Origin: CAZPLZ01 sp964587525
GTDB lineage: Bacteria > Oederibacteriota > CAKKQC01
Assembly: GCA_964587525.1 (NCBI GenBank)
Contig: CAZPLZ010000064.1
Coordinates: 1 to 17,859 of the forward strand
Direction of reading: 5' to 3'
Length of the DNA stretch: 17,859 nucleotides
Under the pieces are notes generated by a model. That model searched no databases and was not told the DNA's origin. It worked only from the letters and a program-made list of their open reading frames with translations. The position numbers and the translations under genes are program-made. Below are positions 1 through 7,789 of the stretch, in pieces (position 1 is the first letter of the stretch; every line of letters starts with the position of its first letter).

Positions 1-1
1 T

Positions 2-1309
2 GGCATGGGGTTTACGCCGAACGGCACGCTCATGGTGTGCACCCGGCGGGGGGAGGTGTGGGCGCTCAAGGATGAGGAGTGGCGCCGGTTCGCCTCGGGA
101 CTCCATGAGTCACTGGGCCTCTGGACCGGTGCGGATCATGAGATCTATGTCGCCCAGCGGCCAGAGATCACGCGGATTTCTGACACTGACGGCGATGGTG
201 TGGCTGACGAGTACGAGACCGTGACGGCCGGCTGGGGCCTGTCAGGTCAATACCATGAGTTCACATTCGGGCTGGTGCGCGATCAGGAAGGAAATTTCTA
301 TGGGTCGCTCTGCGTGGATTTCTTCGACGGTGCAGTGGGCGGCGCCGAAGCGGCCTACCGCGCCTGGTCATTCAAGGTGACGCCGGAAGGTGAGTTCATC
401 CCCTGGTCAAAAGGCTTGCGCTCGTCCAACGGCGTGGGACTCAGCCCGGAGGGCGAGCTGTTTATCGCTGATAATCAGGGCGATTACGTTGGGACCGGGA
501 CACTCCACCATGTGAGGCGGGGCGACTTCCACGGCCACCCGGCGGGACTCCTGTGGGACAAGAAGTTTAAAGGCGACCCGTACGCGAAGTCAATGAAAAA
601 GATCAAGAAGATGCGCAAGCGCGGAGCGATACTCTTTCCCCAGGGCCCGATGGGCCAGTCCCAGTCGCAGCCGCTGTGGGACCAGACAGGGGGAAAGTTT
701 GGCCCCTTCACCGGCCAGATGTTCATCGGCGATCAGAACAAGAGCACCGTGATGCGGGTCTGTCTCGAGAAGGTGCGGGGGGAGTATCAGGGCGCCTGTT
801 TCCCGTTCCGTTCCGGGTTTCAGTCCGGCAACAACCGGCTGGCGTTCGGACCGGACAGCAGCCTGTGGGTGGGCCAGACCTCCCGCGGGTGGAGCGCGGT
901 GGGCGGCAAATCGTGGGGACTGCAGCGGTTGATCTGGACCGGGGTGGTTCCCATGGAGATTCACACGCTGAGCCTGACCAAGGATGGGTTCGATCTGACA
1001 TTCACCAAGGATGTGGATCCCGCCACGGCCGGCGACCCCGACGCCTACTCGCTGCAGCACTACCATTATCACTATCACCGGACCTACGGCTCACCGAAAG
1101 TAGACGAGACCCCGGTCGAGGTGAAGACGGCGCGCATCTCAAGCGACCGCCGCCGGGTATCGTTGGTCCTTCCAGAGCTGGTGGCGGGCAAAGTTTACGA
1201 GCTGCACATCAAGGGGCTCAAGGCCGCCGACGGCAACCCACTCCTCCACACCGCTGCGTACTATACGCTGAACCGGACGTTACCCTGCAGCCGGGTCGAA
1301 ATCCGTTGA
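2..1309 (+). CDS. PQQ-dependent sugar-dehydrogenase-like beta-propeller protein, 5' truncated by window
   Basis: The reading frame is open to the left window edge: an in-frame GGC precedes the first ATG (position 5), and 'GMGFTPNGTLMVCTRRGEVWAL' reads as the interior of a propeller blade, so the true start lies upstream. Visible motifs, counted from the ATG at 5: a calcium-binding-like loop SDTDGDGVADE (about residues 59-69), repeated blade strands ending in W/F-rich turns, and 'ADNQGDYVGTGTLHHV' followed by 'GHPAGLLW' (about 155-185). The latter is typical of the 'membrane-bound dehydrogenase domain' proteins abundant in Planctomycetota and Verrucomicrobiota. From about residue 320 a small Ig-like domain follows (SLTKDGFDLTFTKDVDP ... 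YELHIKGL). Family knowledge suggests an exported sugar or alcohol dehydrogenase, often fused to a cytochrome; no haem motif (CxxCH) is seen in the part present. It converges on the next gene with 14 bases between stops. An odd His-Tyr alternation (QHYHYHYHR) sits in the Ig-like domain. Substrate unknown. Confidence 0.8.
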   Translation, partial: GMGFTPNGTLMVCTRRGEVWALKDEEWRRFASGLHESLGLWTGADHEIYVAQRPEITRISDTDGDGVADEYETVTAGWGLSGQYHEFTFGLVRDQEGNFYGSLCVDFFDGAVGGAEAAYRAWSFKVTPEGEFIPWSKGLRSSNGVGLSPEGELFIADNQGDYVGTGTLHHVRRGDFHGHPAGLLWDKKFKGDPYAKSMKKIKKMRKRGAILFPQGPMGQSQSQPLWDQTGGKFGPFTGQMFIGDQNKSTVMRVCLEKVRGEYQGACFPFRSGFQSGNNRLAFGPDSSLWVGQTSRGWSAVGGKSWGLQRLIWTGVVPMEIHTLSLTKDGFDLTFTKDVDPATAGDPDAYSLQHYHYHYHRTYGSPKVDETPVEVKTARISSDRRRVSLVLPELVAGKVYELHIKGLKAADGNPLLHTAAYYTLNRTLPCSRVEIR

Positions 1310-1323
1310 GCTAGCTCCAAGCG

Positions 1324-3834
1324 TCACGGAAACTTAGTCCTTTGGTACTCGCGGTAAGCCTGGGCGGCGAGGTCGGTGCGGTTCAGTCGCAGGTAGAGCC
1401 CCCTAAGATCCGCCCAGCCCTGGGCATCATCAGCTTCATGCTGCAAAACCTCAGATAGCAGCGTAGCGGCTTCCGCGTAGCGTCCCTTAACCCACGCCAG
1501 CTCCGCCAGGCAGCGTTTGTAGTCATTGGACTCAGGAGCCAGTTCAGCGACTTGGTTGCAGCAGCGTAAAGCCTCGTCCAGCCGGCCCTGCTGGGCAAAG
1601 GATTGAGCAGATCTGAGCCACAGGGTTGGATTTTGCGGAAACAGGCCGAGCAGGGATTTGATCTGGGAATCCGCGGTCGCAAAGTTTCTTTTGCGAACCC
1701 GAAACAGCGCCAGCCGGGTCTCTTCGTCTTCAATACCCGGGGTCAGTTGATGCGGCTGGATGACCGGAAGGGCGGAGAGGCGGAAGAGGGCGTAGTGATT
1801 CTGGAACATCCATGTCTGTTTGGCGTAGCGGTCCCAAAAGTCTCTCCAGCGGACCACCTCGTCCCCTGATTCCCAGTCCCACATCCTCCAGGTGTCGAAG
1901 AAGATGCTGTTGTGCCGCCTGTTGATCAGCACATGCGTGACACCCATCTGCTTGAACTTGGTACGAAGGTGATCGCTCGTGCGTGACTCCCGCAAGAGCG
2001 TTAGGGGGAGCGGCCGGTCAATATGTGAGCCGAAGTAGGTGGGGCGTTTAAGGTAAAAGGCCCCTCCGTATCCGCCCAGCAGCAGTACCCGGGAGTGGGG
2101 AGGAGTCTCTTGCTCCGCCGCGTCGATCATCTTGGAATACGTCGGCGGGTAATAGAGCGGTGGATAGAGGTTCCGGTCCAGGTAGTGGGGCAACGGTTCC
2201 TGCCCAAGAATGTGGGGAAGTGGATTGTCATAGAGTTTCCACCCCGCCGGGAAGAACTCGACCGCTTGATACCACAACAGCACCACCAATCCGGCGAGCG
2301 CGAATCGGCGCCGACGCGGTTCGTCCAGCAGCGGCTTCACGCCGCGCGCCATCACGACCAGGGTGAGTGGTAACAGGGGTAGGAGGTAGCGTATGCCTGC
2401 GGAGCCGAGGACACACGGCAAGAAGAATCCCGCCATCGCCAATGCTTCGCGCGCGCTGGTCGTGCAGAACAGCAGCGCTATCCCCATGGTGAACAAAGGG
2501 CCGATGCTGCTGTCCGGCCCGCCACGGAGATTGTGCACGGAAAGATTCCAGGGCAAGCTGGGGATCCGGGCCAGTTGCTCCCTCATGGTGATTTCCCCTT
2601 CCATCAACATTTTTTGTCGCCGCCAGGCTTTGAGTGAGTCCCAGTCGAGCCCACCGAGAAAGTACGGGTAAACTGGATTGCCGAGCCAGATCCAGTTTTT
2701 GACAAACCAGGGCGCCATCACCAGCGCCGCTGCACCTCCTGCCGCTGCGAGGGTGCGCCAGGGGAGGAACGGCAGGAGCAGGAGCCCCAGGAGGAGACCG
2801 GTGTACTTGTAGCCTCCAGCCAGGCCGATGCACACGCCGGCCAGCAGGGCGTGCGCGAATTGACTGGACCCGCGCGCCTCCCGCGCGCGCCGGGCGGCGA
2901 TCAAGGCCCCGGCGGCATAGGCACAGACAAACAGATCGCTGAAGGCCCGCCCCGCCATAACCCAGACCGTCGGCATGGTACCGAACGCAAGAAGTGCAAT
3001 CCAACGGAGCTCCGGCCGCTGCTCCCGGAGCAGCCGGTGGAGGCCCCAGGCGGTCAGCCCGCCGGCCACCCAGTGAATCCATTTCACGCCGTAGAGCAGG
3101 CCGAACGCCACCGGCGCGCCGTACAGCATGGTGTCCATCTGCGGCATGGCGGCGTTGAACATGCCGGGCTGCAAGACGCACTTGCCGTGCCACAGGTACC
3201 AGCGGGCGGTGCCCAGATGGTAGATCAGCTCGTCGGAGATGTGGGGCGGTGAGAAGCCCGACAGCAGGGCGCCTGCTTGGGTCACGGCCACCGCAGCCAG
3301 ACCGGCGATCAACCAGATTTGCGGCCGCCTGAATTTGAACGGGGGTATCGCTGCCGCTAGGCTTTTGTATTTCACCATGCCGGCAGCGGCTGAGACGGCC
3401 AGGAGGGTGGCGTAAGACGAGGCGGAGTAAAAGCCGGCGAGCCCTGTCGCCAGGACCAGCAGAGCGAAGGCTCCGAGCCCAAGCAGGAATGAAAACAGTG
3501 CCTTTTCGTCCCGGGTAGCAGGGGTCACGCCCAGCCATTCGTAGATCAGCAGGCCCAGGGGCCAGGCGGCGAGCAGCTCGGCCAGGAGCACGGAGGCGGC
3601 CTTGAGTGCGGCAGGCCAGGGCGTCAGCAGGCCTTGCCAAGTCAGGGAGAGCAGCGGGGCTACCGTGACGGTGAGCACATCAGCCAAACGGATCGGGTGA
3701 TGGGCCAAATAATTCACGAACGCCAGCAGGCCCCACAGCGCCAGGGCCGCCGGGACGGCCCATCGTACCCCAGTGGCTGGCAGGATCCCTGTGGCTGGTG
3801 AAGCTGCCGGCCCGAGTGTGGGCTTGGCTTTCAC
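1324..3834 (-). CDS. Polytopic membrane glycosyltransferase-like protein with C-terminal TPR tail
   Basis: GTG at 3834 is chosen because it overlaps the stop of the upstream EamA gene as GTGA, and because the frame upstream of it (to 4128) is Arg/Gly-rich antisense to that gene. This gives 836 residues. About ten or more hydrophobic segments occupy residues 25-600. A loop motif SDELIYHLG (about 200-208), with an acidic pair after the first membrane spans, and PWFVKNWIWLGNPVYPYF (about 375-392) resemble the GT-C fold of lipid-linked-sugar transferases (ArnT/PMT-like, RgtA-D-like). This implies transfer of a sugar from a polyprenyl donor on the outer face of the membrane. A soluble region with GGYGGAFYLKRPTYF follows. 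The last 130 residues form about three TPR-like helical pairs (FPQNPTLWLRSAQSFAQQGR, ELAPESNDYKRCLAELAWVK). It is probably co-transcribed with the EamA transporter. The family is inferred from topology and motifs, and the acceptor is unknown. Confidence 0.75.
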   Translation of the reverse strand: MKAKPTLGPAASPATGILPATGVRWAVPAALALWGLLAFVNYLAHHPIRLADVLTVTVAPLLSLTWQGLLTPWPAALKAASVLLAELLAAWPLGLLIYEWLGVTPATRDEKALFSFLLGLGAFALLVLATGLAGFYSASSYATLLAVSAAAGMVKYKSLAAAIPPFKFRRPQIWLIAGLAAVAVTQAGALLSGFSPPHISDELIYHLGTARWYLWHGKCVLQPGMFNAAMPQMDTMLYGAPVAFGLLYGVKWIHWVAGGLTAWGLHRLLREQRPELRWIALLAFGTMPTVWVMAGRAFSDLFVCAYAAGALIAARRAREARGSSQFAHALLAGVCIGLAGGYKYTGLLLGLLLLPFLPWRTLAAAGGAAALVMAPWFVKNWIWLGNPVYPYFLGGLDWDSLKAWRRQKMLMEGEITMREQLARIPSLPWNLSVHNLRGGPDSSIGPLFTMGIALLFCTTSAREALAMAGFFLPCVLGSAGIRYLLPLLPLTLVVMARGVKPLLDEPRRRRFALAGLVVLLWYQAVEFFPAGWKLYDNPLPHILGQEPLPHYLDRNLYPPLYYPPTYSKMIDAAEQETPPHSRVLLLGGYGGAFYLKRPTYFGSHIDRPLPLTLLRESRTSDHLRTKFKQMGVTHVLINRRHNSIFFDTWRMWDWESGDEVVRWRDFWDRYAKQTWMFQNHYALFRLSALPVIQPHQLTPGIEDEETRLALFRVRKRNFATADSQIKSLLGLFPQNPTLWLRSAQSFAQQGRLDEALRCCNQVAELAPESNDYKRCLAELAWVKGRYAEAATLLSEVLQHEADDAQGWADLRGLYLRLNRTDLAAQAYREYQRTKFP

Positions 3835-4712
3835 CGGTTGCCGGCCAGGTACACGCCGGTGAAGATCAACGCCGCGGCCACGGCGTCCTGGGCGGTCAGC
3901 CGTTCTCCCAGAAAGATCGTCGCCAGCAGCACCACGACCACCGGCTGGACATAGACGTAGAGCGAGGAGAGGGTCGGGCCGGCGGTGCGCAGCGCCCAGA
4001 GGACCAACCAGTACCCCAGGGACGTCGAAAACGCAGCGTAGCCTGCGCCCGCCCAAGCGGCGGGGCTCACCGATCCGAAGTCCAGGGTCAGAGCTTCCCA
4101 CACCCCAAAAGGCAGGGCGCCCAGGCAACCGAAGGTAAAAATCCAGGCGGCCATCGTCAGGGCATCCATGCGGGCCGTCATAGGCCGGGACAGCACCAAG
4201 TACAGTCCGTACGACACGGTGTTGGCGACCACCATGAGGTTACCGGTCAGGCTGGTGCCCGGTGCGCTCAGATCAGCGAGGTTGGCTCCCAGCAGGATCA
4301 GCACTCCGGTGAGGGCCAGGGCGCCGCCGACTATCCGGCGCCCGGTCAGGGACTCGACCTTCAGCAGCACCGCAAACCCGGCGGTGAAGATCGGGATGCT
4401 GGTGACCAGAATGGAAGCGGTCGTGGCCGTGGTCCGGGAGAGGCCGTAGAGGTAGAGCAACTGGTTGATGGCCACGCCCAGCAGGCCAAAGAGCGCCAGC
4501 CGGGCGTACCCCCTGGAACCATCCGGGACGCGGCCCCCCCCGCGGCAGCGGACCAGGATTTGCAGCAGGATCGCGGCGCCCATCGCGCGCAGAAGGGCGA
4601 ACAGCCCGGGCGGGATTTCCCCCATCGCGAATTTGGCCACGACCGCCAGGCTGCCGAGCAGCATGGTGGCGGTGAAGAGAGCTCCATGGACTCTTACGGA
4701 TGTGGCAACCAC
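3831..4712 (-). CDS. EamA/DMT-superfamily transporter
   Basis: 293 residues, mostly hydrophobic, about ten membrane spans arranged as two similar halves, which is the usual size and architecture of drug/metabolite transporters with tandem EamA domains. Typical stretches are AVVAKFAMGEIPPGLFALLR in the first half (residues 24-43) and SYGLYLVLSRPM then STSLGYWLVLWALR and LSSLYVYVQPVVVVLLATIF in the second. The conserved 'P.....L......GE.....' ending reads IFLGERLTAQDAVAAALIFTGVYLAG. It sits in the inner membrane; the substrate cannot be predicted. The GTG start at 4712 has an AAGAAG ribosome-binding-like sequence just upstream; an internal ATG (residue 17) would cut into the first span. The stop overlaps the start of the next gene (GTGA), so translation is likely coupled. 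Upstream it is divergent from the SGNH hydrolase gene with about 40 bases between starts. Confidence 0.88.
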   Translation of the reverse strand: MVATSVRVHGALFTATMLLGSLAVVAKFAMGEIPPGLFALLRAMGAAILLQILVRCRGGGRVPDGSRGYARLALFGLLGVAINQLLYLYGLSRTTATTASILVTSIPIFTAGFAVLLKVESLTGRRIVGGALALTGVLILLGANLADLSAPGTSLTGNLMVVANTVSYGLYLVLSRPMTARMDALTMAAWIFTFGCLGALPFGVWEALTLDFGSVSPAAWAGAGYAAFSTSLGYWLVLWALRTAGPTLSSLYVYVQPVVVVLLATIFLGERLTAQDAVAAALIFTGVYLAGNR

Positions 4713-4754
4713 AACTTCTTTGGATTGTACGCCACCTGACCGCTATCATGAGGT
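4713..4754. promoter_or_regulatory. Short divergent intergenic region with possible opposed -10 elements
   Basis: This 42-base gap separates the EamA gene (-) from the SGNH gene (+). On the plus strand TTGGAT (4720-4725) and TATCAT (4744-4749) are spaced by 18 bases. On the minus strand TACAAT (4729-4724) is one mismatch from the consensus -10, but no good -35 precedes it. If real, both transcripts would have very short leaders, or be leaderless. Promoter consensus in this lineage is not known to me, so this is a weak call. Confidence 0.2.
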
Positions 4755-5897
4755 GTGCGCGAGTATTTGACGAAGCTCATGCCGTCCCGGGAGGAAGTGG
4801 ACCGGTTCGTTTCCAAGAAGCTGTTCGCGGACCCGGTGGCCGGCAACCTGGGCTGGACATACGACGCCGCCCTGGGATGGGTTCTCAAGGATGCGGTGCG
4901 GCATGACGGCGTGGACGATTCCTTCACGTATTATCACTATGAGCCAAGCGGCTGCCGCAGGCGTATCCACTTTTCCCAGGGGCCCTGCCGGATCCACACC
5001 TACGGCGACAGTTTTACCCACTGCGACCAGGTCAGCGACGGCGAAACCTGGCAGGAATACTTGGCGGCCCATCTGCAGGAGTCCATCATGAATTTCGGCG
5101 TGGGCGGCTACAGTGTCTATCAGGCGTACCTTAGGATGTTGAGAGAGGAAGAAAGGGCGCCGGCAGAATACATCATCCTCAACATTTGGGACGATGACCA
5201 CTTTCGGAACCTGGATGCCTGGCGTTCGATCCGCTTTGGCCGGAGGACATCCTGCGGGTTTCCCCTGCCCCATCTGCGGGTGAACCTCCAGCAGGGAGAA
5301 TGCCGGGAGATGAAAAATCTCCACACAACCCCGGCGGATCTCTACAAGCTCACCGATTTTGATTCCATCTTTGAAGCTTTCAAGGATGATCCGATTTTAC
5401 AAGTCGTGCTGGCCACGACCCAGGGAGCGGTCCTGGACCGCGGGGTCCAGCAACCCGTGGCGGTCAGTTTCGGCCTTCCGCTCAGCGGGGATGGCGGCAC
5501 GGTGGAGGAGATCAAGAGACGCCACACCGAGGCTGCGTTGTCTGCCAGCCAGAAGATCCTGGAATGGATGGAGAAGCGCGTTGCGGAAAAGGGCCAGAAA
5601 CTGATGCTCATTCTTTCCCATAGCTCCGGGGGGATTCGAAGAGACCTCCTGAGGGAGCCTAGATGGGATCAGAGCTTTTTGGATTTCCTGCGGGATAAAT
5701 CCTATCCCGTTGTGGATCTGCGGGATTCCCACGCGAAAGACTTTGGGTGCTGGAGGGAAGATGTGGACAGCTATCTCCGCCGGTACTATAACGGCCATTA
5801 TTCCCCGGCTGGAAACTATTTTTGCGCCCAGGCGATCAAGGACCACGTGGTGACCTGGCTGAATCCCAAACCCAGGCCGTACCGGTCGGAGGGTTAG
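4755..5897 (+). CDS. SGNH/GDSL-type hydrolase family protein
   Basis: 380 residues from the GTG at 4755; an in-frame ATG at 4779 (residue 9) is an equally good start and would leave a short leader. The order of blocks fits SGNH esterases/acyltransferases: an N-terminal 'LGWTYDAALGWVLKD' strand, then block I HTYGDSFTHC with the nucleophile Ser86 in GDS, block II NFGVGGYS (113-120) with the oxyanion glycine, block III near ILNIWDDDHF (141-150) with Asn143, and block V NGHYSPAGN (346-354) with His348 as general base. Block III is unusually acidic. No convincing signal peptide or membrane anchor is seen, so a cytoplasmic enzyme is inferred. Family members remove or add acyl groups on sugars, lipids or glycans; the neighbouring membrane glycosyltransferase and exporter make a role in glycan decoration plausible, but this is inference only. 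It converges on the radical SAM gene 30 bases downstream. Confidence 0.72.
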   Translation: MREYLTKLMPSREEVDRFVSKKLFADPVAGNLGWTYDAALGWVLKDAVRHDGVDDSFTYYHYEPSGCRRRIHFSQGPCRIHTYGDSFTHCDQVSDGETWQEYLAAHLQESIMNFGVGGYSVYQAYLRMLREEERAPAEYIILNIWDDDHFRNLDAWRSIRFGRRTSCGFPLPHLRVNLQQGECREMKNLHTTPADLYKLTDFDSIFEAFKDDPILQVVLATTQGAVLDRGVQQPVAVSFGLPLSGDGGTVEEIKRRHTEAALSASQKILEWMEKRVAEKGQKLMLILSHSSGGIRRDLLREPRWDQSFLDFLRDKSYPVVDLRDSHAKDFGCWREDVDSYLRRYYNGHYSPAGNYFCAQAIKDHVVTWLNPKPRPYRSEG

Positions 5898-5927
5898 CGC
5901 GACAGGGGCTTTAGAGGATCTGGCAGC

Positions 5928-6992
5928 CTACTCGAAGAGGGAGAGCTGGGCGCCGACGGGGCGCCGGAAGGCGGCGGTGGAGAGTTGAGAGCCCCGGCCG
6001 GCGAGGCCAGCTTTCCGGCAGGAGAGTTCAAACATGGCTTTGATCTGCTCGGCGAAGATCCCCTGACCTTTCATCCGGGAAAAGAAGCGAGGGTCGTTGA
6101 GCTTGCCGTCGCGGATGGCCCGAATCCGGTTCAGGATCTTGTTCTTGCGGTCGGGAAAATGCTGCTCCAGCCAGCGCTCGAATAGCACGGAGACGCTGTG
6201 GGGGAGTCGCAGCAACGTGTAGCCTGCGAACCCGGCACCCACCTTGGCAGCCGTCGCGATGATGGATGGCAGCTCGTGATCCGTGAGTGCCGGGATCACC
6301 GGCGCAACGAGCACGCCAGTGGGCACACCGGCCTTAACCAGAGCCTCGATGGCTGCCAGCCGGCGTTCCGGGATGGAGGTGCGGGGCTCCATGATCCGGG
6401 CCAGGTCGGCGTCAAGCGTGGTGATGGAGATAGACACCGCAACCGCCTGGTGCCGAGCCAGCTCTGCGAGCACGTCGATATCCCGTGTCACCAGGTGGTT
6501 TTTGGTGATGATGACGACAGGATTGCGAAACTCAGCGAGAACCTGAAGACACCGCCGCGTGAGTTTCAGGCGGCGCTCCACCGGTTGATACAGGTCCGTG
6601 ACCCCGCTCATGGCGATGACTTGAGGGATCCAGTTCGGGGACGAAAGTTTTCGGCGCAAAAGTTCAGGGGCCTCTTCCTTGACCATGATGTTCGTCTCAA
6701 AGTCGAGTCCAGCGGAGAAGCCAAGGTATTCGTGCGTGGGCCGCGCATAACAGTAGATGCAGCCATGTTCGCAGCCCCGGTAGGGGTTCAGAGAGTATTT
6801 AAATCCGATATCGGGGCTGTCGTTGGATGCAAGCGCTGAGCGGGATCGGTCTTTAAGAAAACGAGTCTGGGGAGCGGGATCTTCCGGATCAGTCCACTCC
6901 TCATCCCGCACCCGTGTGATGGGCTCGAAGCGGTTAGGCGGATTCTCCGATGCGCCGCGCCCGTGGAGAGGAGCTGTCTTGCCTGCCATCAT
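5928..6992 (-). CDS. PA0069-family radical SAM protein with C-terminal QLSLF motif
   Basis: 354 residues from the ATG at 6992, which overlaps the methyltransferase stop as ATGA; the adjacent ATG at 6989 has better spacing from an AAGG (7 bases), while the longer frame from 7025 would overlap the upstream gene by 37 bases. The radical SAM cluster motif CxxxCxxC is present as YRGCEHGCIYC (Cys74, Cys78, Cys81) and binds a 4Fe-4S cluster for 5'-deoxyadenosyl radical formation. The flanking segments HGRGASENPPNRFE, SLNPYRGCEHGCIYCYARP and THEYLGFSAGLDFETNI are hallmarks of the PA0069/Rv2578c group, distantly related to spore photoproduct lyase, whose reaction is not established. The protein ends RPVGAQLSLFE: residues QLSLF match the consensus bacterial sliding-clamp-binding pentapeptide. 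It is the last gene of the minus-strand string. Confidence 0.9.
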   Translation of the reverse strand: MMAGKTAPLHGRGASENPPNRFEPITRVRDEEWTDPEDPAPQTRFLKDRSRSALASNDSPDIGFKYSLNPYRGCEHGCIYCYARPTHEYLGFSAGLDFETNIMVKEEAPELLRRKLSSPNWIPQVIAMSGVTDLYQPVERRLKLTRRCLQVLAEFRNPVVIITKNHLVTRDIDVLAELARHQAVAVSISITTLDADLARIMEPRTSIPERRLAAIEALVKAGVPTGVLVAPVIPALTDHELPSIIATAAKVGAGFAGYTLLRLPHSVSVLFERWLEQHFPDRKNKILNRIRAIRDGKLNDPRFFSRMKGQGIFAEQIKAMFELSCRKAGLAGRGSQLSTAAFRRPVGAQLSLFE

Positions 6993-7789
6993 TTGACCTT
7001 GCGCGCCACGAATGACTGGTGCCATGCGTGGCGGTGAAATCTCCCGCCGCTGAGTTGGCCCCAGAGGCTCTCGATACGAAACCCCAGCCGTCCCAGGGTC
7101 GTCTTCAACTCCTGGTGCGAGTAAACGCTCTGGGAAAAGTGAAATCGCTTGATCGCTCGCTTCTTCATGTCCACAATCAGCCAGACAGCCTGCGTGCGCC
7201 TGGTCTGTGGATCGTATGCCGCTCTGTCCAGGAAATACACCTTAGGCTCAAGTTCCATCCACATGTAAAAAGCATCGAGATTGGCCTTCGCCATTAGGCC
7301 ACGCAGCCGGTATTCCACCCCGGGACGGTTGAGAGTATTTAACACGAAGGTCCCACCCGGCTTGAGCACCCTAGCCACGTGACGCAGCACCCTCGTGTCA
7401 TCACTCCGTTTGGCAAAATACCCGAAGCTGTTATACAGGAACACCACAGCGTCAAAACTGGCCGGCCTGAAATACCTGTCGAGATGCCGCATATCACCCC
7501 GGACAACCCTAGCTTGCTCGCCGTACTTACAGCGCTTCAGCAACATCTTCGCGCGGTCGATATATGATCTCGAGTAATCCAGACCAACCACGTGACACCC
7601 TCGTTTCGTAAATTCCAACACGTGGCGGCCCTGCCCGCAGGCGAGATCGAGAATGCGAGCACCCGGCTTGAGCTTCGCCTGATGGATGACTTGGTCAACT
7701 TCCTGGACAGTGCGTGAATGCGCCATCCCGCTAAACATGATCTCAGCCGTCGCGTCACCAAAAAAATTCTTCCACCAGTCTTGTACCAT
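6989..7789 (-). CDS. Class I SAM-dependent methyltransferase
   Basis: 266 residues from the ATG at 7789. This start is preferred over an in-frame upstream one at 7825 because it forms a TGATG junction with the eboF stop and is preceded by GGGGAGAG (7799-7792). The Rossmann methyltransferase motifs are clear: motif I ILDLACGQGRH (46-56) binds S-adenosylmethionine, GLDYS (69-73) carries the acidic residue for the ribose hydroxyls, RGDM (97-100) fits motif III, FDAVVFLYNSFGYF (112-125) is motif IV and VLKPGG (141-146) is motif V. The C-terminal region (residues 150-266) has the beta-rich extension common in small-molecule methyltransferases. The substrate is unknown. Placed directly behind eboF and coupled to the radical SAM gene, it may modify the metabolite handled by the ebo proteins, but nothing in the sequence proves it. 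Confidence 0.88.
   Translation of the reverse strand: MVQDWWKNFFGDATAEIMFSGMAHSRTVQEVDQVIHQAKLKPGARILDLACGQGRHVLEFTKRGCHVVGLDYSRSYIDRAKMLLKRCKYGEQARVVRGDMRHLDRYFRPASFDAVVFLYNSFGYFAKRSDDTRVLRHVARVLKPGGTFVLNTLNRPGVEYRLRGLMAKANLDAFYMWMELEPKVYFLDRAAYDPQTRRTQAVWLIVDMKKRAIKRFHFSQSVYSHQELKTTLGRLGFRIESLWGQLSGGRFHRHAWHQSFVARKVK

Noticed and set aside
1308..1317. Perfect palindrome GAGCTAGCTC between two convergent stops, as a possible terminator
   Set aside because: Ten bases with no loop and no T-run; too short for a rho-independent terminator.
2228..3640. Long minus-strand frame of 470 codons overlapping the membrane protein gene
   Set aside because: It is Arg/Ala/Gly-rich without domain character and shifts frame against a gene with clear membrane spans; a GC-driven shadow.
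3835..4128. In-frame upstream extension of the membrane glycosyltransferase-like gene
   Set aside because: The 98 extra codons are Arg/Gly/Pro-rich, lie in another frame of the EamA gene, and the GTGA overlap offers a much better start.
3798..4739. Plus-strand frame of 313 codons antisense to the EamA gene
   Set aside because: Composition (Gly/Gln/His/Arg) is typical of antisense to hydrophobic codons; the opposite strand has a well-formed transporter.
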